Assembly (NCBI GenBank): GCA_019114885.1
Contig: DXEQ01000008.1
Location: 1 to 10,890, forward strand
Source: Candidatus Anaerobutyricum stercoripullorum
GTDB lineage: Bacteria; Bacillota; Clostridia; Lachnospirales; Lachnospiraceae
Direction of reading: 5' to 3'
Length of the DNA stretch: 10,890 nt
The position numbers were made by a program, and so were the translations under genes. The stretch's first letter is position 1; every line of letters begins with the position of its first letter. Positions 1 to 6,063 of this stretch are shown here, piece after piece. The notes beneath the pieces were generated by a model. It had not been told where the DNA came from and searched no databases. It saw only the letters and a list, made by a program, of their open reading frames with translations.

Positions 1-578
1 CCGTCTTCCAGCGCGTAAGAACGCTTTACCGCCGAACGGTTCCCGTCTGTCACCGCGAAACTCAGCAGGTCCCTATAATCTGTCCCCGCTATGACAGCGA
101 TCTTATCGCCGGAACCCTCCGGCAGATTGGAAGCGATCACCTGACCGGCATAGTAAATCTCATAATAATAGCCGATCCGGCTGAGTTCCTTCACCACACC
201 GCCAAAGGCGTCATTCTGTCTTTGTATCTCCTCTTCCAGCAGAGTCTCGTAATCCGGCTCCTCTTCCTGCCATTCGTCCTCCTCTTCCCAGTCATCCTCA
301 TCCCAGCTGCTGGGAGAAGCCTGCATCTGCGCGGAGGACTCCGTACTGGACTCAAAAAGTTCTTCCACCGGATCGTAAGTCATGATCTGCCGCTGATAGT
401 TATGGAGGATTGTCTGGGCGTTCAGTAATCCGTTATCATCATCGTACAAATCCTGCAGCCGGTTCAGAGTACCGCTGCCATGAAAAAAGAACACGACGAT
501 ACATAACCCGAGAGATACGATGATCGGAACCAGAATCATCAGGACACTCGCCAGCGTTATCTTCCTTCTGATATTCAA
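1..578 (-). CDS. Membrane sensor protein, probable sensor histidine kinase, N-terminal part (runs off left edge)
   Basis: The visible part is 192 codons, starting at a TTG (576-578) placed 8 nt after a GGGAGG ribosome binding site; an ATG a few bases upstream is in another frame that closes early. Residues 1-5 are basic, then a membrane segment spans about 9-32. What follows should be extracytoplasmic: a helical stretch to about residue 70, a very acidic patch at 93-117 (17 of 25 residues Asp or Glu), then a mixed region to 192. The short basic start, single membrane anchor and large outside domain are typical of Firmicutes sensor histidine kinases, but the HAMP, dimerisation and ATPase regions that would prove this lie outside the window. 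It is divergent from the blaI-like gene, with 203 bp between them. A substrate-binding or other anchored protein cannot be excluded. Confidence 0.6.
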   Translation of the reverse strand, partial: MNIRRKITLASVLMILVPIIVSLGLCIVVFFFHGSGTLNRLQDLYDDDNGLLNAQTILHNYQRQIMTYDPVEELFESSTESSAQMQASPSSWDEDDWEEEDEWQEEEPDYETLLEEEIQRQNDAFGGVVKELSRIGYYYEIYYAGQVIASNLPEGSGDKIAVIAGTDYRDLLSFAVTDGNRSAVKRSYALED

Positions 579-620
579 ACGACATTCCTCCCTTCCCTTT
601 TCGCGCAGATTGTTTTTTTC

Positions 621-629
621 ATTTTACCA
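621..629 (-). promoter_or_regulatory. Possible extended -10 promoter for the left-edge sensor gene
   Basis: Read on the minus strand this is TG-G-TAAAAT, an extended -10 match located 43 nt before the TTG start. The upstream DNA (about 630-680) is strongly AT-rich, but no good -35 box lies 17 nt away. The assignment rests on the -10 match and position alone. Confidence 0.35.
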
Positions 630-693
630 CGCATTTATAAATAAAAATTAAATAAAAAAGGTTTTTTACATTTTTTTTGCATTTTTGCAGGCA

Positions 694-712
694 GAACCGG
701 ATTGACCGGTTC
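694..712. repeat. 19-bp inverted repeat over the blaI -35 box
   Basis: Perfect 7-bp arms GAACCGG and CCGGTTC surround a 5-bp centre ATTGA. The palindrome covers the -35 hexamer TTGACC (702-707) of the blaI-like gene's promoter. Its half-site is unrelated to the TAC/GTA half-sites of the BlaI-type operators, so if functional it would bind a different regulator. It could also be chance. Confidence 0.5.
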
Positions 713-730
713 GTTCTCCTGACGTATAAT
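702..730 (+). promoter_or_regulatory. Sigma-A type promoter of the blaI-blaR1 operon
   Basis: A -35 box TTGACC (702-707) and a perfect -10 box TATAAT (725-730) are separated by the ideal 17 bp. Transcription should start near 737, giving a leader of about 45 nt before the ATG at 782. The operator-like palindrome at 742-759 lies immediately after this start, a position suited to roadblock or occlusion by the repressor encoded by the same operon. Confidence 0.85.
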
Positions 731-741
731 GAACGCAGCAT

Positions 742-759
742 TTCTTACAATAGTAAGAA
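742..759. promoter_or_regulatory. BlaI/MecI-type operator in the blaI leader
   Basis: The 18-bp palindrome TTCTTAC-AATA-GTAAGAA has perfect 7-bp arms. Its core TAC-N4-GTA is the same as in the two palindromes at the PBP promoter (5851-5860 and 5873-5882), and it resembles the TACA/TGTA-containing operators of staphylococcal BlaI and MecI. It sits just downstream of the predicted transcription start, consistent with autorepression. Confidence 0.75.
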
Positions 760-781
760 TTAATTCAAGGAGGAGTAAACA

Positions 782-1171
782 ATGCATAAGCTGCCGCAGA
801 TATCCGAAGCGGAATACGAGATCATGAAAATTCTGTGGGCACAACACCCTCTCAGCACAAATGAAGTCTGCGAGAGGGCGCAAAAGACCCACGACTGGAA
901 CCAGAAGACCATCCACACCCTCTTGTCCCGGCTTTATAACAAGGGAGTGATCTCCTATGAGAAGAAGGGACGAATGTACCATTACTTTCCGGTAATCGCG
1001 CAGGAAATGTACTTAAAACAGGAGAACCTTCATTTCCTGGAACGGTTTTATAACGGGAAGGCGGCTCCCATGCTCTCCGCCCTCCTCTCCAATGAGAATA
1101 TCTCCGATGCGGACCTGCTGGAAATGTACGATCTGCTGGAGGCAAAGATAAAAAAGGACGGTGACGCATGA
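782..1171 (+). CDS. blaI: BlaI/MecI/CopY-family transcriptional repressor
   Basis: This 129-residue protein has the usual length of BlaI and MecI. The N-terminal half (about 7-72) is a winged helix: the family's ISEAEYEIM start, a recognition helix near residues 40-54 that includes the typical KTIHTLLSRL stretch, then a wing with GVISYEKKGR. The C-terminal half (about 73-126) is helical and matches the dimerisation region, with the characteristic FLERFYNG segment at 85-92. In the known systems a dimer binds TACA/TGTA operators and is removed proteolytically after the BlaR1/MecR1 sensor detects a beta-lactam. The start has AAGGAGG 8 to 9 nt upstream. The stop overlaps the next start by 4 bp (ATGA), implying translational coupling. 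CopY-type copper repressors share the fold, but the blaR1 partner and PBP operators favour a beta-lactam role. The exact cleavage site was not identified. Confidence 0.93.
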   Translation: MHKLPQISEAEYEIMKILWAQHPLSTNEVCERAQKTHDWNQKTIHTLLSRLYNKGVISYEKKGRMYHYFPVIAQEMYLKQENLHFLERFYNGKAAPMLSALLSNENISDADLLEMYDLLEAKIKKDGDA

Positions 1172-3024
1172 TCTCCCCAATACATTTTCTGTTCTGTAAT
1201 CTTGTGATCAGCATATTATTGGGCGTCCTGCTGCTGATCCGAAGGCTGGGAGGCCGGCATCTGGCCGCAACGGCACGATACCGCCTGTGGTATCTGTTTA
1301 TCGCCGCCCTGTTTCTGCCGTTCTGCCCTCCCGGCGTCCTGCGGGAGTTTTCCCCGCAGTCGCTGTTTCTCTGGCTGCGACAGCTGCTGTCGGTGGGGAA
1401 GGATTCCGATATTCTGACGGCTTCCGCCGTCCGGACACAGACACAGGTATCCTCGGAGGCCGTCATCCGGGACTTTTCCGCGGCGGTCTCCGGCTCCGGC
1501 GTCTCCCTTTCCCGGATTCTCTTTGTCATCTGGGTCATCGGTATGCTGGCAGTGAGCCTCTATTTTGCCGGCTCACTGTGGCAGGTCCGCCGCATCCGGC
1601 GGCGTGCTTTTCTCATCACCGGGGAAACAGAGCCGGAACTTTTCCGATTGTTTTCAGACTGCCGGCGCACCCTGTCCCTGCGGCGGCCGGTGCGGCTCTA
1701 CGCTTCCTGCGAAACGGAGAGTCCGGTTTCTTTCGGGCTCATCCAACCCGTTGTCCTCATCCCGCAGGATCTGGACATCCTGTCCACCGAAAAAGAGATG
1801 CGCTTCATCTTTCTTCATGAACTGCAGCATTGCAGGAATCAGGACGGTCTGCTGAACCTGTTCATCTGCACGCTGGAGACGCTTTACTGGTTCAATCCTT
1901 TCCTCTGGTACGGATTTGGACAGATGAAACGTGACCGGGAAATGGCCTGCGACCATGCCGTTCTCGGCCGAATCGGCAGGGAGGAGCGTATCCCTTACGG
2001 ACTCACCATCCTGCATTTTGCCAGCGCCGTCCGGCAGGGTTTTTTTGCGTCCCCGCTCTCCGGCATCGGCAGCAGTCTCTCCGCCACCAGACAGCGGATC
2101 GCGGCCATCGCGGAATACGAGAGGGCATCTTTCGGACAGAAAATAAAGAGCGCCGGACTGTCCGCGCTCCTTTTTGCACTCATTTTCTGTCTCACCCCGA
2201 TGCTGTCCGCCTATGCCTCCGGCGCCCCGGCCTTTCATCTGACCGACGAGAGGTGGCGGCAAGCCGACGTCTCCGACCTGTTCGACGGGCAGGACGGCGC
2301 CTTCGTACTATATGACATGAAAAACGATACTTATCAGATTTATAATAAAGAACGGTGTGAGCAGCGATATTCTCCGGCTTCCACCTTCAAGATCTACAGT
2401 GGGCTTTTCGCCCTGGAAGAAGGACTCATCCGCCCGGACGCTTCCGGACTGTCCTGGGATGGTTCCGCACAGCCTTTTGCTGCATGGATGCAGGATCAGA
2501 CGCTGTCCTCAGCCATGCAGAATTCCGTCAACTGGTATTTTCAGAATCTGGATTACCGCATGGGTTCTCTCCGGCTGTCCTCTTACTACAGCCGGATTGG
2601 CTACGGAAACGGTGACATAAGCGGCGGCCTCAAAAGTTACTGGGCCGACTGTTCCCTGCAGATTTCTCCGTTGGAACAGGTGCGGCTTCTTGCCGGACTG
2701 CTCTCCGGGGACTGGGATTTCGCGCCGGAAAATGTACAGGCCATCAAGGATGCCCTGCTCCTCTCGGAAGACGCTGCCGCAGGCGTCCGTCTGTACGGAA
2801 AGACCGGCAGCAATAAAAGTACCTCAGAAGAAGCGGCTTCCCACACCGACCGGACAGAAGCCGCAGCCAGTCTGCCGGACAGTGCGGGAAGCGGCTGGTT
2901 TGTGGGCTTTGTGGAGACGTCAGACAACACCTTCTGCTTCGCCGTCCATCTGGAAGGCGAAGGCTGCGACGGGACCAGGGCAGCGGATACCGCCCTCTCA
3001 GTTCTTCATCGGCTGCTCTTCTGA
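1168..3024 (+). CDS. blaR1: BlaR1/MecR1-family beta-lactam sensor and M56 metalloprotease
   Basis: At 618 residues this is slightly longer than staphylococcal BlaR1/MecR1 (about 585). Membrane segments are visible near 5-25, 39-57, 116-138 and 328-350. Between the last two lies the M56 zinc protease domain with HELQH at 217-221 (H217, E218, H221) and a likely third zinc ligand at E258 in the conserved REMACD stretch. After the fourth segment an extracellular penicillin-binding sensor domain follows, related to class D beta-lactamases: STFK at 405-408 with the acylated serine S405, SVN at 453-455, KTGS at 545-548, and the GWFVG strand from 576. By family knowledge, acylation of the serine activates the protease and relieves BlaI repression. 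About 27 Ser/Ala/Glu-rich residues separate KTGS from GWFVG, longer than I recall for BlaR1. The 3' end overlaps the convergent PBP gene by 27 bp with no terminator between. Confidence 0.93.
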   Translation: MISPIHFLFCNLVISILLGVLLLIRRLGGRHLAATARYRLWYLFIAALFLPFCPPGVLREFSPQSLFLWLRQLLSVGKDSDILTASAVRTQTQVSSEAVIRDFSAAVSGSGVSLSRILFVIWVIGMLAVSLYFAGSLWQVRRIRRRAFLITGETEPELFRLFSDCRRTLSLRRPVRLYASCETESPVSFGLIQPVVLIPQDLDILSTEKEMRFIFLHELQHCRNQDGLLNLFICTLETLYWFNPFLWYGFGQMKRDREMACDHAVLGRIGREERIPYGLTILHFASAVRQGFFASPLSGIGSSLSATRQRIAAIAEYERASFGQKIKSAGLSALLFALIFCLTPMLSAYASGAPAFHLTDERWRQADVSDLFDGQDGAFVLYDMKNDTYQIYNKERCEQRYSPASTFKIYSGLFALEEGLIRPDASGLSWDGSAQPFAAWMQDQTLSSAMQNSVNWYFQNLDYRMGSLRLSSYYSRIGYGNGDISGGLKSYWADCSLQISPLEQVRLLAGLLSGDWDFAPENVQAIKDALLLSEDAAAGVRLYGKTGSNKSTSEEAASHTDRTEAAASLPDSAGSGWFVGFVETSDNTFCFAVHLEGEGCDGTRAADTALSVLHRLLF

Positions 3025-5838
3025 CCACGCCTTCAGAATCTCTCTGCCGCAGGCCACTGCATTTTCTGAGGTATATCCGTTGACGATCCGGACCGCCAGG
3101 GATACCTCCGGTGTATCCGCCGGGGCGTATCCGATAAAAAGACCGTGGTCCGGGCGGAGGCGGCTCTCCTGCGCCGTGCCGGACTTACCGGCCACCGGAA
3201 GTTCAAATCCTTTAAAAATACCGGTACTCTCTATATACATCTCCATCCCCCGGTGCACGCTGTTCCAGGTGCTCTCTGACAGTTCGATATGGCTTTCCGG
3301 CTGTGCGGCGGTTTCCTCGGAAACGTTAGTTGCGGCTTCCTCCTGTCCGATACCTCTGATGAGAGTCAGTTTATAACAATCGCCCTTATTGGCGATGGTG
3401 TTCACATACCGGCCCAGCTGTACGGTAGCATAGTTGTTTGTCCCCTGTCCGATGGCCGACGGGATGGCATAGGCGTCCGTCACCTGCGGGCTGCTTTCTG
3501 TCAGCTCCACGCCGCTCTTTTCATCCAGATGAAACAGTCCGGCATATGACTGCAGACAGGAAAGCGCCTGCGAATCGGAGAACTCCTTGTTTCCTTTCAT
3601 GCCAAGCCGGTACGATATCTCACAGAGGTAGTCGTTGCAGGAATGACGAAGTGCCAGGGAGGCCGAGGACACCTTTCCGTGCCCGGCGTGATTCCAGCAC
3701 CGCAGAGATGGAGATACCTTATCAAAGATTCCATCGCAGACCACTGCCGTATCCGGCTCAATCACCCCTTCCTCCAGCCCGGCAATGACCGTCACCGGCT
3801 TGAAGGTGGAACCCGGCGCCGAGAGCTGCTGGGTCGCCCGATTGTAAAGGGGCAGGGAGGCGTTCTGCGACAGGGAGGCATAGTAATCGCGGTCCATCTC
3901 ATTGGCGAGACGGTTGTTGTCATAGCCCGGATAGCTGACGCAGGCCAGCACCTCCCCCGTGTCCGTATCTGTCACCACGGCGGAACCGGAGCAGGGGTCC
4001 AGCGCCAGGTCTGCCGGTGTGATCTCCAGTCTTTCTATTTTGGCACGGAAAAAGGTGTAGGCGGACATGCCGCCGGCCCTCCATGTCCTGTATGTCTCAT
4101 CCTTTTGTGTGAGGACGCCCTGCGCATACAAAAGCAGTATCACCTCATCGGGCGTGATCCGGTCTTCCAGAATCATCTTTTCATAGAGCAGCAGGTCAAA
4201 ATCGCTGTCATCCCGCAGCTCATCCACGATATGACAGACGACACTTTCGTACATTTCCTCCTGCGTCAGATACCCGCTCTCCCCCTCAAAAATATCATCC
4301 CGCACCCAGCCTTTTGCGATCACCTGATACAGATAGCTGCCAAATGTGATCTCGCCGTCCTCCCACTCTTTCCGACAAGCTTCGGCGTCCTGTTCGTATT
4401 CCTCGTAAAGGAGAGATACATTTTCCATAAGAAATGTCTCGTAATCCCGCATATGGTTTCCTTCCCCGGAGTTGTTTTTTCCCGTTTTCTCCTGTCCGGA
4501 TTGCTCCAGCAAGGTCTCCTGTATCTCCTGACAGACTGCCTTCTTTTGTTTTTTCTGCCGCTTCAACATCTCCCGCTCGAGTTCTGTGGCGTCCTCTTCC
4601 CCGAAATGTTCCGGATCAATCAGGTGATTGGAGAAACACGCCTGATACGCTTCATAGACCGGAATACGGATCTCCGTCGTGTCGGAAACGGCTTCCTTAT
4701 CAAAGGTGCGCGCGTCGATCATGTGCTCCAGCAGGATGTCGGCGATCTTTTTTTCCAGAATATCATAGACTTTCTGCTGCAGATCCCGGTCGATGGTCAG
4801 GTACACGTCCTGTCCCGTCCCGGGCTTTCGGACATAATCCGTCTCCTCCAGAACCCGTCCCATGTTGTCTACCAGCACTTCTCTGTATCCATCTTTTCCG
4901 TGGAGATCTTCTTCCAGATATTTCTCCATACCCGCTTTCCCCACAACCGCATCGGCCGCATACCCATCCTCCTCTTTCTCGTCGAGTTCCTCCGAAGAAA
5001 TCTGTCCGGTGTAGCCGATGATGGAAGCACAGGCTTCCCCGCCGTCATAGACCCGCATGGTATCTTCCTCGATGGACACCCCCGTAAATTCCGTCTGATT
5101 CTCCAAGATGGCGGCAACCGAAGTGTCCGACACATTTTCTGCCACCGTGACCGCAAGATATTTCTGGTACGCCTGCAGGGAAAGCGCATAGCGGATATGA
5201 AGAATCCCTAACACTTCTTCTTCGGAAAGCTTCTCCGGCAGACCATACTGCTGCTTTTCCTCAGACGTATATTCTTTTCCGCCCTGCGAGAAGAGACAGA
5301 AGCGATCCTCTCCGCTCAGATAGGCAATGATATCCTCCTCGTCTGCCCGTCTCTCTTCCTCGCTCATCTCGTCGATGGATGCCTTTCCGAAAACATCCGC
5401 CCGGAATCTGGCCAGCGCTGTCCCTTCCACAGTAAATGTATATCCACCCTGCCTGTCCCATGTCAGTTCCAGATACTGTGAAGGTGTGTCTCCATTTTGT
5501 TCCAGAACTTTCAGGAGCCGGTAGATTGTTCCGTTAAGCGACAACTGCCGCTCACGGCTGCCGGGATATGTCTGACTGTCCTCCATAGTCAGATTATAGA
5601 CCAGCTCATTTCGCGCCAGCGGCTTTCCATTGCGGTCATAAATATTTCCCCGGACACCCTTTTGCCGGATCTCTCTCTTTGTCTTTAAGACAAAGTTGTC
5701 GGCGTACTTCTCCCCGTCCACGATCTGCAGACGGTACAGCCGCCCTATGAGCAGGGCAAATAAAAAGCACAGCCCCGCGCCAAGAATCATGGTCCTTGTA
5801 ATCTTAATCTGCTTTATCTTTTCCAGAATCTTCGACAT
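2998..5838 (-). CDS. Class B penicillin-binding protein (PBP2-like transpeptidase) with large insertion
   Basis: This 946-residue peptidoglycan transpeptidase is anchored by one membrane segment (about 16-38). The N-terminal PBP dimerisation domain carries the RGNIYDRNG motif near 63-71. The transpeptidase domain has all three motifs: STFK at 677-680 (nucleophile S677), SCN at 733-735, and KSGT at 885-888. Usual class B PBPs are about 600-720 residues. Most of the excess here lies between the LTIDRDLQ motif (347-354) and the strand starting SAVVTDTDTGEV (from 619): about 250 charged, mostly helical residues where a few tens are normal. I associate this form with Lachnospiraceae but cannot verify that. 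The ATG has AGGAG 8 nt upstream. Two BlaI-type operators overlap its promoter and leader, so beta-lactam induction is predicted. Whether it is a low-affinity resistance PBP or a drug-inducible house enzyme cannot be read from the sequence. Confidence 0.9.
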   Translation of the reverse strand: MSKILEKIKQIKITRTMILGAGLCFLFALLIGRLYRLQIVDGEKYADNFVLKTKREIRQKGVRGNIYDRNGKPLARNELVYNLTMEDSQTYPGSRERQLSLNGTIYRLLKVLEQNGDTPSQYLELTWDRQGGYTFTVEGTALARFRADVFGKASIDEMSEEERRADEEDIIAYLSGEDRFCLFSQGGKEYTSEEKQQYGLPEKLSEEEVLGILHIRYALSLQAYQKYLAVTVAENVSDTSVAAILENQTEFTGVSIEEDTMRVYDGGEACASIIGYTGQISSEELDEKEEDGYAADAVVGKAGMEKYLEEDLHGKDGYREVLVDNMGRVLEETDYVRKPGTGQDVYLTIDRDLQQKVYDILEKKIADILLEHMIDARTFDKEAVSDTTEIRIPVYEAYQACFSNHLIDPEHFGEEDATELEREMLKRQKKQKKAVCQEIQETLLEQSGQEKTGKNNSGEGNHMRDYETFLMENVSLLYEEYEQDAEACRKEWEDGEITFGSYLYQVIAKGWVRDDIFEGESGYLTQEEMYESVVCHIVDELRDDSDFDLLLYEKMILEDRITPDEVILLLYAQGVLTQKDETYRTWRAGGMSAYTFFRAKIERLEITPADLALDPCSGSAVVTDTDTGEVLACVSYPGYDNNRLANEMDRDYYASLSQNASLPLYNRATQQLSAPGSTFKPVTVIAGLEEGVIEPDTAVVCDGIFDKVSPSLRCWNHAGHGKVSSASLALRHSCNDYLCEISYRLGMKGNKEFSDSQALSCLQSYAGLFHLDEKSGVELTESSPQVTDAYAIPSAIGQGTNNYATVQLGRYVNTIANKGDCYKLTLIRGIGQEEAATNVSEETAAQPESHIELSESTWNSVHRGMEMYIESTGIFKGFELPVAGKSGTAQESRLRPDHGLFIGYAPADTPEVSLAVRIVNGYTSENAVACGREILKAWSEEQPMKN

Positions 5839-5850
5839 GTTTTCATCTCC

Positions 5851-5860
5851 TACGTATGTA
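5851..5860. promoter_or_regulatory. BlaI/MecI-type operator 2 in the PBP leader
   Basis: TACGTATGTA is a near-perfect palindrome with the TAC-N4-GTA core. It lies within the first bases of the predicted transcript (start near 5862) and touches the AGGAG ribosome binding site (5847-5851). Its centre is 22 bp, about two helical turns, from the centre of operator 1, so two repressor dimers could bind on the same face of the DNA. Confidence 0.75.
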
Positions 5861-5868
5861 ATATTTAT

Positions 5869-5897
5869 ATCTTACATATGTAGGATTAATATGTCAA
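5869..5897 (-). promoter_or_regulatory. Promoter of the PBP gene
   Basis: Read on the minus strand, a perfect -35 TTGACA (5892-5897) and a weak -10 TAAGAT (5869-5874) are separated by 17 bp. Transcription would begin near 5862, leaving a leader of about 24 nt. Operator 1 fills most of the -35/-10 spacer and overlaps the -10; operator 2 covers the start of the transcript. This is the geometry expected of a tightly repressed gene. Confidence 0.75.
5873..5882. promoter_or_regulatory. BlaI/MecI-type operator 1 in the PBP promoter
   Basis: TACATATGTA is a perfect 10-bp palindrome with TACA and TGTA half-sites, closely resembling known mec and bla operators. It lies between the -35 and -10 boxes and shares two bases with the -10, so a bound repressor would exclude RNA polymerase. 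Confidence 0.82.
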
Positions 5898-5996
5898 CTC
5901 ATTTTTTGTGAGAACAGAGATTTCTGGCCTCACAGAATCCTCACGCCGGGCGGGACCGCTTTACCGCAGGAACTCTGACAGAACTTCCCTCCAGAC

Positions 5997-6042
5997 AAAA
6001 AAATACGGCGCGCCCACAAGATATACTTGCAGACACGCCGTA
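5997..6042 (-). terminator. Rho-independent terminator after the Na+/Pi symporter gene
   Basis: On the minus strand a stem of 17 pairs (6026-6042 with 6004-6020) closes a 5-nt loop (6021-6025) and is followed by seven U residues (6003 down to 5997). Several pairs are G-U, so the stem is continuous only in the minus-strand RNA; the plus-strand transcript would have A-C mismatches there. It lies 21 bp after the stop codon at 6064 and insulates the downstream PBP gene from readthrough. Confidence 0.9.
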
Positions 6043-6063
6043 GTCTTTATGCCCGGATCTGAT

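Noticed and set aside
852..1538. A 228-codon minus-strand open frame antisense to blaI and blaR1
   Set aside because: It has a low-complexity, Arg/Ser/Pro-rich product with no recognisable domain, opposite two certain genes.
2937..2962. Hairpin CTTCGCC/GGCGAAG near the end of blaR1, considered as a terminator for the PBP gene
   Set aside because: The stem is only 7 bp with a 12-nt loop, lies in coding sequence, and is not followed by a T-tract in either direction.
3643..5211. A 522-codon open frame on the plus strand, antisense to the PBP gene
   Set aside because: It lies wholly opposite a clearly recognised gene, has no properly spaced ribosome binding site, and its translation shows no family motif. 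It is a by-product of the codon use of the PBP gene.
5908..5933. Small inverted repeat GTGAG/CTCAC upstream of the PBP -35 box
   Set aside because: Five-base arms with a weak inner stem; no T-run follows it in the minus direction, and it does not match the operator motif. It is too weak to call.
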